DNA of 64,000 nucleotides, taken from contig SFJH01000001.1 in assembly GCA_004555155.1 (NCBI GenBank), positions 62,001-126,000 of the forward strand. Direction: 5' to 3'. Numbering within the stretch: position 1 is the stretch's first letter; every line of letters starts with the position of its first letter. Origin of the DNA: Clostridiales bacterium (lineage in GTDB: Bacteria > Bacillota > Clostridia > Christensenellales > Aristaeellaceae). The notes under the pieces are model-generated. The model was given only the letters and a program-made list of their open reading frames with translations, did not search any database and was not told where the DNA came from. Made by a program: the position numbers and the translations under genes. Positions 1-8,194 of this stretch are shown piece after piece.

Positions 1-1563
1 CGCACCCCCGTCGGACAGGGCGAATACCGCATCTTCAGCCAGCGCGGCGCCTCCGGACACGAGGCCAATCCCTTCCTCGCCCTGTGCGCGCCCAGCGCCA
101 CCGAGCACTCCGGCGAGGTCTGGAGCATGAACCTGGTGTACAGCGGCAGCTTCCTGGCCACCGCCTATGTGGACAACAACGACAACACCCGCCTCTCCAT
201 CGGCATGAATCCCGACGTATTCGCGTGGAAGCTGGCGCCCGGCGAGACCTTCGTCACCCCGGAGGCCGTCATGGTCTATTCGGACGCGGGCCTGAACGGC
301 ATGTCCCACCTGTATCACCGCCTGTACCGCACCCGTCTGGTGCGCGGCAGCTGGCGCGACAGGGTGCGCCCGATCCTGATCAACAACTGGGAGGCCACCT
401 ACTTCAACTTCAACGCTGAAAAGATCCTCACCATCGCCCGCCGCGCGAAGGAGCTGGGCATTGAGCTGTTCGTGCTGGACGACGGCTGGTTCGGCAAGCG
501 CGACATCGACAACTGCTCTCTGGGAGACTGGGTGGTCGACCGCAGAAAGCTCCCGGATGGCATCGACGGACTGGTGCGCCAGATCAACGGCCTCGGTCTG
601 AAGTTCGGCCTGTGGTTTGAGCCGGAGATGGTCTCCCCCGACAGCGATCTCTACCGCGCCCATCCCGACTGGTGCCTGCACGTGGACGGCCGCAGGCGCA
701 CCGAATCCCGCAACCAGCTGATTCTCGATCTGTCCCGCACCGAGGTACAGGATTACATCATCGAGGCCATCAGCGCCGTGCTGCGCTCGGCCAACATCGA
801 GTATGTGAAGTGGGACATGAACCGCAACATGACCGAGGCCTTCTCCGGCACGCAGTGCCCGGAGCGCCAGATGGAGACCCAGCATCGCTACATGCTCGGC
901 CTCTACCGCGTGATGGATGCGATTGTGACCGCATTCCCGAACGTGCTGTTCGAATCCTGCTCCGGCGGCGGCGGACGCTTCGACGCAGGTCTGCTGTATT
1001 ACATGCCCCAGACCTGGACCAGCGACGATACCGACGCGGTGGAACGCCTGTCGATCCAGTATGGCACCTCCTTCGCCTACCCCGTGGCGGCCATGGGCGC
1101 GCATGTCAGCGCGGTGCCGAACCATCAGAATGGCCGCGTCACCCCCATGCAGATGCGCGGCGATGTGGCGCTGGCCGGCAACTTCGGCTTTGAGCTCGAC
1201 CTGTCCAAGCTCTCCGACGAGGATACCGAGACGGCCCGCAAGCTGGTTGAGCAGGTCAAATCCCTGCGCGAGCTGACGCAGAAGGGCGAATTCACCCGCC
1301 TGCTCTCCCCCTTTGAGGGACAGTATACGGCCTGGCAATTCGTCTCCGAAAGCAAGGACGAGGCGCTGCTGTGCGTCTATCGCGCGCTGTGCAAGCCGAA
1401 CACCCCTGCGATCTGCGTAAAAATGGCCGGCCTCGACCCCAACGCGACCTACGCCGACGACCAGGGCGCAGCCTTCAACGGCGCGGCGCTGATGTTCAAG
1501 GGCATGTGGATGAGGCTGAACGGCGATTTCAGCAGCAATATCGTTCACCTGAAGAAGATCTGA
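1..1563 (+). CDS. Alpha-galactosidase, GH36 (5'-truncated by window edge)
   Basis: This frame is open from the first base and ends in TGA at 1561, so about 520 C-terminal residues are visible and the N-terminal beta domain lies outside the window. The family hydrolyses terminal alpha-1,6-galactosides such as raffinose and melibiose. The sequence RGASGHEANPF near the start, the nucleophile motif KWDMNRN (Asp codon at 814-816) and the acid/base motif SDDTDA (Asp codon at 1024-1026) are typical of GH36. The C-terminal part forms the usual beta-sandwich. No signal peptide can be judged because the start is missing. A strong terminator follows directly, so this is the last gene of its transcript. 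Confidence 0.93.
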   Translation, partial: RTPVGQGEYRIFSQRGASGHEANPFLALCAPSATEHSGEVWSMNLVYSGSFLATAYVDNNDNTRLSIGMNPDVFAWKLAPGETFVTPEAVMVYSDAGLNGMSHLYHRLYRTRLVRGSWRDRVRPILINNWEATYFNFNAEKILTIARRAKELGIELFVLDDGWFGKRDIDNCSLGDWVVDRRKLPDGIDGLVRQINGLGLKFGLWFEPEMVSPDSDLYRAHPDWCLHVDGRRRTESRNQLILDLSRTEVQDYIIEAISAVLRSANIEYVKWDMNRNMTEAFSGTQCPERQMETQHRYMLGLYRVMDAIVTAFPNVLFESCSGGGGRFDAGLLYYMPQTWTSDDTDAVERLSIQYGTSFAYPVAAMGAHVSAVPNHQNGRVTPMQMRGDVALAGNFGFELDLSKLSDEDTETARKLVEQVKSLRELTQKGEFTRLLSPFEGQYTAWQFVSESKDEALLCVYRALCKPNTPAICVKMAGLDPNATYADDQGAAFNGAALMFKGMWMRLNGDFSSNIVHLKKI

Positions 1564-1575
1564 TGCCCGATCTGC

Positions 1576-1616
1576 AAAAAACAGTCTCCGGCCAGCGCGG
1601 CCGGAGACTGTTTTTC
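1576..1616 (+). terminator. Rho-independent terminator after the alpha-galactosidase
   Basis: A long perfect stem (AACAGTCTCCGGCC with its complement) is followed by five T. It begins 12 bases after the stop codon. A-rich sequence on the left side lets it also act on the opposite strand. Confidence 0.9.
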
Positions 1617-1712
1617 TGCAGATTCCGATGCGATATCCATCGCCTTTCAACAATGCCCTTGATTCCAGGAACGCCAGAGCAGCTCGATCGATCCGCGCCG
1701 CCTCCGCCGTCC

Positions 1713-2474
1713 TCACTCGGCAACATATCGTGCAAGCGCAAGGGCAATGTCAAAATGTCCCGGATCGTGCTGTGTGTCTTTTATCTGATTCTTCTTCATT
1801 CTCGCGTCCCATTCCGGCGCATCCAGCAGGTCGCCGCTTGTAAAGAAGAAGTAGACGTTCAGATTTCTGAAATCACACATCGCCCGAACGGCTGCGCACT
1901 CCATTTCGACGGATATACAGCCCTCCTTCTTGCGCTTCTCAAAATTCCCAACCGTTTCCCTGTGAATCGCGTCCGTCGTCCATGTTTTTCCCTTCACATA
2001 CGGCAGTCCTTCCGCTTCCAGAAACGATGCAACCGCATCCGCGTTCTTCACGGCGATGTAATCCGAGCTCTTCGCATAATGGTATGAGGTGCCCTCGTCT
2101 CTGTAAGCTGCGGTCGGCACCATCACCTTGCCCCGCGCGATTTCACGGTTCAGACAGCCCGCTCCGCCAAATACAACGAACTTGCCGGTATTGATCAGGG
2201 ACAGCACGTCCTCCATATTGGCCACGCATCCGGGCGCTCCGGTGCAGGACATGTACACTGCAAAACGTTTTCCTTCATATTCAAACCCGTATACCGGATT
2301 CTCCCCATTTGCAGAACACAGGTTTCCGATCAATGTGCACGCATAGTTCCCCAGAACATACTTCAGGATCTCATTGGAAAAGGTGAGAATACAGACATCC
2401 ACGCTCTGCGCCGTCTCATTTCGCGTCACCTTTATGATCTCCTCCGTCAGATTGTCAAATGTATCTGTGATCAT
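1713..2474 (-). CDS. Nucleoside phosphorylase family protein
   Basis: The 253-aa protein resembles the PNP/UDP phosphorylase superfamily, which cleaves nucleosides with phosphate to free base and ribose-1-phosphate. The glycine-rich stretch VVFGGAGCLN (phosphate side) and VEMECAA (ribose/base-contacting strand of the uridine phosphorylase type) are visible, and the length fits. It is the second gene of a two-gene unit: the TIM-barrel gene ends only 6 bases upstream of its start. The GGGGTGA stretch that ends the upstream gene can serve as the ribosome binding site. Substrate preference (uridine, purine nucleoside or a modified one) cannot be told from sequence. Confidence 0.85.
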   Translation of the reverse strand: MITDTFDNLTEEIIKVTRNETAQSVDVCILTFSNEILKYVLGNYACTLIGNLCSANGENPVYGFEYEGKRFAVYMSCTGAPGCVANMEDVLSLINTGKFVVFGGAGCLNREIARGKVMVPTAAYRDEGTSYHYAKSSDYIAVKNADAVASFLEAEGLPYVKGKTWTTDAIHRETVGNFEKRKKEGCISVEMECAAVRAMCDFRNLNVYFFFTSGDLLDAPEWDARMKKNQIKDTQHDPGHFDIALALARYVAE

Positions 2475-2480
2475 TTCGCT

Positions 2481-3683
2481 TCACCCCAATCCGGAATTGC
2501 ATCCGTTCCCGCAGGTCAACAGCACGCCTGCACAGCTCTCTACGGCCAGCGATCCACCGCCGCCCGCTTCCGGTGTGATTTCAATCTCGCCTGCGCCGCC
2601 GAACGCCTGAATCCTTTTCGACGACTTGAAATGGATGCGCGCCTTGTGCGGATGCTCGTCCTGCGGATCGCCGGCCGCACAGATCATCAGCGCGGTCCGC
2701 CCGTCGTCACATCGGGACGCCATTTCGCCCACGATCAGCCGCTCGCCGTCTTCCGCGCAGACCTGCCGGAATGCGCCCGCATCCAGCGGCTCACCGTCGA
2801 TGATATGGGTTTTCACACAGCGGAATTTCATGTACTCCGCTCCCAGACCGTGCAGCTCACCATTGACGCGCCTGAGCTTGTCGTACTGTTCTGTCCGATT
2901 GCCCTGTTCGTCCAGCACCTGATGATACCACCAGCCCGCAGTATAGCAGGCCCAGAAGATGCTCTCCGCCCCGAACGCCATCGCCGCATAAGCCTGAAAG
3001 AGCATCCGGTTTTCGCTGGTCCAGACCTCCGGCCGATGGGAATTGACCTGCAGCACCACCCACAGGCTTCTTCCATACTTCCGACAGGCCTCGGAAACGG
3101 TGTGCAGATTGCTGAGAAAGCCCTCCACATCCGCCGCGTATGGATAAAAATCGAAACAGATATAGTCCGAAGCCACGCTGCGGCAATACCGTTCGATATA
3201 CTCCGCATAATCCGACGTGCCGAGCTGGAACGCCTTCTCCTCCGGCGTATTCCACGGAACCATGGCATAGCCTGGATACAGGTTCAGATAGGGAAACTGA
3301 TTCGGAAACAGCCTCCTGACACGATCAAACACCTTCCCGTAGTGAGGGAAGTCCAGCGATGAAGGCTCGTCGCCGATGTCGATCCCCCACACAGCCGGGT
3401 GATCTTCAAACTGCCGCGCCGCGCGCTCATATTCTTCCAGAGGATTTTGGATGGCCATCTGTCCCGCCTGCTCGCCCTGGCCGCCAAACCAGCCCGGCAC
3501 AGCGCCGCTGACCACCGCGCCGACTCCCTGATCCGCCAGCTTGTCCAGCAGCGCGCGATCGTTCGGCACGCACAGCATCACGTCAATGCCGCATTCCGCA
3601 ATCTCCCGCACATGCTCCATCGTATGCGCATACGGCGCAAGACAATATGCTCCAATCTGCAGTCGCTCCCGATTCATCCTCAT
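2481..3683 (-). CDS. TIM-barrel glycosidase-like protein of unknown specificity
   Basis: The protein of about 400 aa starts at ATG 3683, 6 bases after a GGGGGG run; a GTG further upstream (3701) is less likely. The pattern of barrel strands and the motif GIDIGDEPSS, with a conserved Asp-Glu after a beta strand, recall clan-A glycoside hydrolases such as GH42/GH5-like proteins. A second acidic region, DYICFDFYPYA, and WACYTAGWWYH could line a sugar pocket. It ends in a beta-rich domain with glycines. There is no signal peptide, so it is probably cytoplasmic. Co-transcription with a nucleoside phosphorylase suggests work on a nucleoside- or sugar-derived substrate, but this is inference; I do not recognise an exact family. 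Confidence 0.6.
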   Translation of the reverse strand: MRMNRERLQIGAYCLAPYAHTMEHVREIAECGIDVMLCVPNDRALLDKLADQGVGAVVSGAVPGWFGGQGEQAGQMAIQNPLEEYERAARQFEDHPAVWGIDIGDEPSSLDFPHYGKVFDRVRRLFPNQFPYLNLYPGYAMVPWNTPEEKAFQLGTSDYAEYIERYCRSVASDYICFDFYPYAADVEGFLSNLHTVSEACRKYGRSLWVVLQVNSHRPEVWTSENRMLFQAYAAMAFGAESIFWACYTAGWWYHQVLDEQGNRTEQYDKLRRVNGELHGLGAEYMKFRCVKTHIIDGEPLDAGAFRQVCAEDGERLIVGEMASRCDDGRTALMICAAGDPQDEHPHKARIHFKSSKRIQAFGGAGEIEITPEAGGGGSLAVESCAGVLLTCGNGCNSGLG

Positions 3684-3705
3684 TCGCTTCCCCCCGTTCA
3701 CTTCG

Positions 3706-3743
3706 ATATAAAAAATCTGCCGGCTTCCATCGAACCGGCAGAT
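3706..3743 (-). terminator. Terminator of tRNA-Val
   Basis: On the minus strand a 9-bp stem (ATCTGCCGG with CCGGCAGAT) is followed by GATTTTTTAT. It lies just after the encoded CCA of the tRNA and separates it from the downstream gene. Confidence 0.85.
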
Positions 3744-3747
3744 GATA

Positions 3748-3824
3748 TGGTGGGGTTAGTAGGGCTCGAACCTATGACCTTCACGATGTCAACGTGACGC
3801 TCTAACCAACTGAGCTATAACCCC
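3748..3824 (-). tRNA. tRNA-Val (anticodon GAC)
   Basis: A full cloverleaf can be drawn on the minus strand: acceptor GGGGTTA pairing with TAACCCC, D arm GCTC-AGTTGGTTA-GAGC, anticodon stem TCACG/CGTGA with loop TTGACAT, and T arm containing GGTTCGAGCCC. The anticodon GAC reads GUC/GUU valine codons. CCA is encoded in the DNA. Confidence 0.95.
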
Positions 3825-3962
3825 AAACACTGATATTATATACCATCATTCTGAATTTGTCAATATGTTTTCTGACTTTTCTGGAATATTTTGTCAGTCC
3901 CAGGCAGACGCCCCGACTGCAGAAAATTCAGCCGTTCCAACAAGCGCCGCTGAAACAGGACG

Positions 3963-4022
3963 CAAAAACGCCGGGACACCATCCCCGGCACAACCGCTGG
4001 AAGCGCCGGGAACGGGTGTCCC
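3963..4022 (-). terminator. Terminator of the acs operon
   Basis: An interrupted stem (GGGACACC and CCGGC pairing with GCCGG and GGTGTCCC) is followed on the minus strand by CGTTTTTGCG, 12 bases beyond the acsE stop codon. Confidence 0.75.
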
Positions 4023-4034
4023 CAACCGAAGCGA

Positions 4035-4820
4035 TCAGATCTCCAGATAGGAGTCTGCGTACAGGTTGTTGTTCTTGATGATGTCGCAGCTCTTGATGGT
4101 CTCCATCAGGCGCAGGTCGCAGGGATTGACGATAGCGGAGGTCAGGCCCTGCATCATGCACATAGCCACCATGGCAGAGTCCATGATGGGACGGATGTGC
4201 TTGGGCATACCGTTGGAGTTGTTGGACAGGCCGCCGGTGGAGTTCAGGCCCATGTCGGAGAACATCTTGATGGCCTCGAGAAATTCCATCTGCTTATCCT
4301 GCATGCCCTTGATGACCAGGAACAGCGGGTCAAACCACAGGTCGTCGCTCTCCATGCCCAGCATCATGCCATGCTCCAGCATGTTCTGGCAGTGCATCAT
4401 GCGCTCGTCGTTGTCCGCGGCGATGCCGTTGGCAGAGCACAGCGCGATGACGATGGCGTCGTTGGCGGCAGCCAGGTCGATGTAGCCGATGCGGTCGCCG
4501 GCGTCGGCGGAGTTGACGATCGGCTTGCCCTTGGAGCGATTGTAAACGGAGATGCCGGCCTCAATCGCCTTCATGTTGGCGGTATCCAGGGCCAGGGGCA
4601 CGTTGTCAAAGTTCTCCTGAAGCAGCTTGACCGCCCACTTCATGAGGTCTTCGCCATCGTTCTCGGCAGGGCCGATGTTGACGTCGAGGTAAGTAGCGCC
4701 GGCGTCAAGCTGCTCCTTCGCGCGCTTGAGGATCGGCTCGGGATCGCGCTCGGCCATCGCCTTGCGGATAACGGGCGAGATGCAGTGGATGCGCTCGCCG
4801 ATGGTGATGAACTTCGCCAT
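4035..4820 (-). CDS. acsE: Methyltetrahydrofolate:corrinoid/iron-sulfur protein methyltransferase
   Basis: The 261-aa protein moves the methyl group of 5-methyl-THF to the cobalt of the corrinoid/Fe-S protein in the Wood-Ljungdahl pathway. It has the pterin-binding TIM barrel of the family: GERIHCISP at the N terminus, DVNIGPA, LALDTAN, PIVNSAD, and the C-terminal stretch TGGLSNNSNG. Length equals characterised acetogen AcsE (about 262 aa). The start has a good AAGGAG site 9 bases upstream. It is the last gene of metF-cooC-acsD-acsC-acsE. A 98-base gap with a strong hairpin separates it from acsC. Confidence 0.95.
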   Translation of the reverse strand: MAKFITIGERIHCISPVIRKAMAERDPEPILKRAKEQLDAGATYLDVNIGPAENDGEDLMKWAVKLLQENFDNVPLALDTANMKAIEAGISVYNRSKGKPIVNSADAGDRIGYIDLAAANDAIVIALCSANGIAADNDERMMHCQNMLEHGMMLGMESDDLWFDPLFLVIKGMQDKQMEFLEAIKMFSDMGLNSTGGLSNNSNGMPKHIRPIMDSAMVAMCMMQGLTSAIVNPCDLRLMETIKSCDIIKNNNLYADSYLEI

Positions 4821-4867
4821 AATCGTATTCTCCTTTATCCGTTTCTATCAGAAATAATGCGTACACA

Positions 4868-4904
4868 GTCCCAATCCGCGGCGCACTGCGGCGCGGATTG
4901 GGAC
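4868..4904 (-). other. Strong intergenic hairpin between acsC and acsE
   Basis: Two perfectly complementary 13-base arms (4868-4880 and 4892-4904) enclose an 11-base loop. No T run follows on the minus strand, so it looks like an mRNA-processing or stabilising hairpin rather than a terminator. Confidence 0.7.
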
Positions 4905-4918
4905 CGATTCAGTTGGAA

Positions 4919-6265
4919 TCAGCCCTGGAAGTCCTTGATGAACTTCACCAGCTGGACGGCCTCCATCGGGCCAACCACGACGTTCCAGCCGGGCAGCTTG
5001 GCTTCGATCTCGCCCTTCATGACGGCGACCTTGCCGGGGATGATCAGCGTACGGGACTTGATCTTCTCCTCGATCTTGTGCTCGTCGAAGAACTTCTTGA
5101 TGGTGCCGGCGGAGAACTTGCCCGCGGCCCACGCCGTCAGAACGGACATGCCGCTGGCGTCGGAGATCAGCAGGTTGACCGGGCACTTGGAGCGCTCGTA
5201 CTCGCCGGAGACCAGGAAGTAGGTCAGCGCGAAGTCGACGGTCAGGGAGCAGGGAGAATTCTCATCCGCGCCGTTGAGGGCGTAGATGCCCGGCTCGACC
5301 TTCATGGGCTTCTGGGGATCGGTGTAGATATTCTGGCGCAGGCCGTAGAGAGCCAGAGCCTCGGCGTAGCCGATCTTGTCCATCACCAGGATGGAGCCGT
5401 ACTTCAGCGTGAACGCAGCGGCCAGAGCGGTCTCCATGTGCGCGTCGCCGCCGGCGATCTTCGCGATATTCACGATGGACGGATAGCCGAAGGTGCGGTC
5501 GCCGTCCTTCAGGTTCGTGCGGCGCACGAGCACCGCGTTGGCGAAGGTTTCCTTAGCGTTCGCACCGGTCACGTCGATGACCAGCTTCTTGTTGCCCTTG
5601 CCTTCCAGCGCCTTGACGTTGTCATAGATCTCGGAGATGTCCGCGCCGGTCACGCCCAGAACCACGCCCGCCTCGGTGGCGACGGCGTTCATGGCGTCCA
5701 GATTGTCCTTGTTCGCGCCGTTCAGGATCGGCTTGCCGTCCTTGCAGACAGCCAGAGCAGCCTTGGCGACCTCAGCGTCCGCGCAGTCGAGGATCAGCGC
5801 GCGGTCGGCCGCAGCGGCCTTCTTCACGAGCTCGACATACTTGTCGGCGCCGTTGTCAGCATAGTGGACGAACAGGAACTCGACGAACTCGCGCTCGCCG
5901 ATGCGGTCGTAGTCGATCTTCTTGAGCTCGGCGATCTTCGCATCGACCTCGGCGTCGTCCATGCAGGAGCACAGTGCGCCCGCATACAGGTTCTTGCTGA
6001 CCAGGGTCTTCTCATGACGGAACAGCACGGTTTCGCCGCCCAGCTTGTGGGCATTGTCGCCGGCGCCGACCTCGATGGTCTTCATCAGGGGCGCGGTGGC
6101 CTCGGACAGGGTATCCAGCGCATCCTGGGACATGTAGGGGCACTTGTCGATGGAAACAGCGCCCTGGGCGACCTTCATGGAGAAAGCCATACACGTGGGG
6201 CTGCCGCATTCCTTACAATTCTTTTTGGGAGTGAGCTTAAAGATGTCAAGACCTTTCAGTGCCAT
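4919..6265 (-). CDS. acsC: Corrinoid/iron-sulfur protein, large subunit
   Basis: This 448-aa protein is the gamma subunit of the CFeSP, which carries the methyl-cobamide between AcsE and acetyl-CoA synthase. The N-terminal 4Fe-4S domain shows Cys17, Cys20, Cys25 and Cys42, the CX2CX4CX16C pattern of the family. A TIM barrel follows, and the last 110 residues form the cobamide-binding domain. It starts after a consensus GGAGG site and follows acsD by 22 bases, so the two subunits are made together. The cytoplasmic Fe-S cluster reactivates oxidised cobalt. The acetyl-CoA synthase and CODH genes themselves are not in the window. Confidence 0.96.
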   Translation of the reverse strand: MALKGLDIFKLTPKKNCKECGSPTCMAFSMKVAQGAVSIDKCPYMSQDALDTLSEATAPLMKTIEVGAGDNAHKLGGETVLFRHEKTLVSKNLYAGALCSCMDDAEVDAKIAELKKIDYDRIGEREFVEFLFVHYADNGADKYVELVKKAAAADRALILDCADAEVAKAALAVCKDGKPILNGANKDNLDAMNAVATEAGVVLGVTGADISEIYDNVKALEGKGNKKLVIDVTGANAKETFANAVLVRRTNLKDGDRTFGYPSIVNIAKIAGGDAHMETALAAAFTLKYGSILVMDKIGYAEALALYGLRQNIYTDPQKPMKVEPGIYALNGADENSPCSLTVDFALTYFLVSGEYERSKCPVNLLISDASGMSVLTAWAAGKFSAGTIKKFFDEHKIEEKIKSRTLIIPGKVAVMKGEIEAKLPGWNVVVGPMEAVQLVKFIKDFQG

Positions 6266-6287
6266 GGTATATTTCCTCCTTCCCTGC

Positions 6288-7232
6288 TTACATCAGGCTG
6301 TCGATGAACTTCGCAATCGTAGCGATGGAAGCGGGATGCTTCATGATGACAACATTGGAACCGCCGACCAGGCAAGCGGACGCGGTGGTGATTTCCATCT
6401 CGATGCCGCGCTCTTCCTGGGAGCCCCAATCCGGAGCCTCGGCCTCAGAGAGCATGGCTTCCTTGGTGGTCCAGGTCTCGGTGGAGATGGGGGTCACGAT
6501 GGGCATCTGCAGCATGGCGTCGTTCTGCGCCAGAGCGGCCGCCTTCACGCGATCCAGCGTGGAGGACAGGTACTCGTAGCCGTAACCGGCGGCGGAGGAA
6601 CCCAGGTTCATGCAGACGCTGGCAGCGGGAACGCCCAGCTGGGACAGCAGAACGTTGAGCTGCTTGGCCAGGTTGATGTCAACAGCGGACTCCGCGCCGA
6701 CCTTCTGATTGTAGGCCAGACCCGCGGAAGCGCCGACGGTCTTGTAGTTCTCTTCACGGGAGGAAAGGACGAGGATGTTCTTGCCCTGCAGTGCGTCGGA
6801 AACGGCGTTGAACAGCTGGGCGTCCTTCTCGACATTCTTGCAGCCCATGACGATGATGGGCATGCTCACGGCGTCGGCAACGGCCTTGGCCAGCTCGACG
6901 CACTCCTCAACGGGCTTGTTCGCGCCGTTGGGATCCGCGCTCTCGAAGTGCAGGCAGATGGCGGAAGCGCCCTCCATCGTCTCGGCCTTCTTGGCCATGT
7001 CGACGACGGACGTGCAGCCCTCATAGAAGGCCAGCAGGCCGGGCGCGGTCTCGCCCTCGAGGCCGGTGTCGCGGATCTCGACCGCGATCGCGGGCTTGTT
7101 GGGCATTTCCGCGTCAAAGGTATAGAACGGCAGGACGTTCTCGCCGCCAATCACGATGCTCTTTTCACCCGTTCCAAGGGTAACGGCATTGATCTTAGCG
7201 TTGAAAGCCTGCTTTTTCGGAGTGAAAGCCAT
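6288..7232 (-). CDS. acsD: Corrinoid/iron-sulfur protein, small subunit
   Basis: The 314-aa beta subunit of the CFeSP forms a TIM barrel that pairs with AcsC and helps cap the corrinoid. Length and order (acsD before acsC) fit acetogens. Segments such as the N-terminal FTPKKQAFNAKI, GGENVLPFYTFD and CMNLGSSAAGYGYEY are characteristic. AGGGGGA precedes the ATG by 7 bases. It follows the CooC-type ATPase gene by 32 bases in the same operon. Confidence 0.95.
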   Translation of the reverse strand: MAFTPKKQAFNAKINAVTLGTGEKSIVIGGENVLPFYTFDAEMPNKPAIAVEIRDTGLEGETAPGLLAFYEGCTSVVDMAKKAETMEGASAICLHFESADPNGANKPVEECVELAKAVADAVSMPIIVMGCKNVEKDAQLFNAVSDALQGKNILVLSSREENYKTVGASAGLAYNQKVGAESAVDINLAKQLNVLLSQLGVPAASVCMNLGSSAAGYGYEYLSSTLDRVKAAALAQNDAMLQMPIVTPISTETWTTKEAMLSEAEAPDWGSQEERGIEMEITTASACLVGGSNVVIMKHPASIATIAKFIDSLM

Positions 7233-7264
7233 ATTCGTATCCCCCTAGCATATTGTGATCAAGA

Positions 7265-8035
7265 TTACAGGTTCAGCTTGTCCATGACCGCGTTCAGCGC
7301 GACCTTCACCGGCGAATCCTCCGGCACCTTCGCGCTGGGCTTGCCTTCGCAATCCGCCTCATAGACATTTTCATCCTGAGGAAGTACGCCGAGAAGCTTC
7401 AGCCCATGCTTCTCGATCTCCTCGCGAACGCCTTCATTGAGCTCGCCGTTGGGCGCACGGTTGACGATCAGCTGCATCGTGCCGGGCTTCAGTTCCAAAT
7501 CCTCCACCATCTCGGCGATGCGCGCCACGGCCTGAATGCCGCGGCGGGAGCAGTCGCTGATCAGAAGAAGCGTGTCCACATGGGGCAGCGTGCCGCGGCT
7601 GATGTGCTCAAGGCCGGCTTCGTTGTCAATCACCATGTACGCATAGTGATCCACATACTTGTCAATCTGCGCCTTCAGTACGCCGTTGACATAGCAATAG
7701 CAGCCCTTGCCCTGAGTACGCCCCATGACCAGCATGTCAAAATCGTCCTCTTCAATCAGCGCGGAATTGAATTTATACTCGGCGTACTCCTGCTTCGTCA
7801 TGCCCGAAGGAATCGGGCTGACCTTCATGAGTTCTGCGCGGGCCATCTCCTCGCGGATGTCGCCCAGCGTGGTTTCCACCTCTACGCCGAGCACCTCGTT
7901 GAGATTGGAATTCGCGTCCGCGTCCACGACCAGCAAAGGACCTTTCTCCCGCCGGGTCAGCGCTTCGATAATCAGGCCGCAGGTCGTCGTCTTGCCGACG
8001 CCGCCCTTGCCGGCCACCGCAATGATGTGTGCCAT
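7265..8035 (-). CDS. cooC: CooC-family nickel-insertion ATPase of the CODH/ACS system
   Basis: The 256-aa MinD/ParA-type P-loop ATPase begins MAHIIAVAGKGGVGKTT, the deviant Walker A motif of CooC/AcsF proteins that load nickel into CODH or ACS. Later motifs are LLVVDADANSN, GCYCYVNGVL (the Cys-X-Cys that binds nickel at the CooC dimer interface) and VIDNEAGLEHISRGT. The frame is open upstream, but ATG 8035 has AAGGAG 8 bases before it and matches the family start. It sits between metF and acsD, and therefore serves the same acetyl-CoA pathway. Whether it acts on CODH or on ACS cannot be told. Confidence 0.92.
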   Translation of the reverse strand: MAHIIAVAGKGGVGKTTTCGLIIEALTRREKGPLLVVDADANSNLNEVLGVEVETTLGDIREEMARAELMKVSPIPSGMTKQEYAEYKFNSALIEEDDFDMLVMGRTQGKGCYCYVNGVLKAQIDKYVDHYAYMVIDNEAGLEHISRGTLPHVDTLLLISDCSRRGIQAVARIAEMVEDLELKPGTMQLIVNRAPNGELNEGVREEIEKHGLKLLGVLPQDENVYEADCEGKPSAKVPEDSPVKVALNAVMDKLNL

Positions 8036-8053
8036 AACGCAAGCTCCTTGAAA

Positions 8054-8180
8054 TGCGAATCCATTGGATTCGCGTTGATTCGCTTTCCAATCGGCATGAA
8101 TCCTCGAATTCACGCCGGTTGGAAAGCATTTCCAGCCTTCAGGCCGCGTCGGAAGCGAACCTGTTCAATCCGGTTCGCCT
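8054..8180 (-). repeat. Intergenic region with three successive inverted repeats (metF-cooC)
   Basis: The 159-base gap between metF and cooC holds an 8-bp palindrome (GCGAATCC-ATT-GGATTCGC, 8055-8073), a 22-base imperfect inverted repeat (8082-8103 with 8106-8127) and a third hairpin (GCGAACC with GGTTCGC, 8155-8178). None is followed by a T run. They probably structure the polycistronic mRNA between the two genes. Confidence 0.65.
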
Positions 8181-8194
8181 CCGCGCAATCCTGA

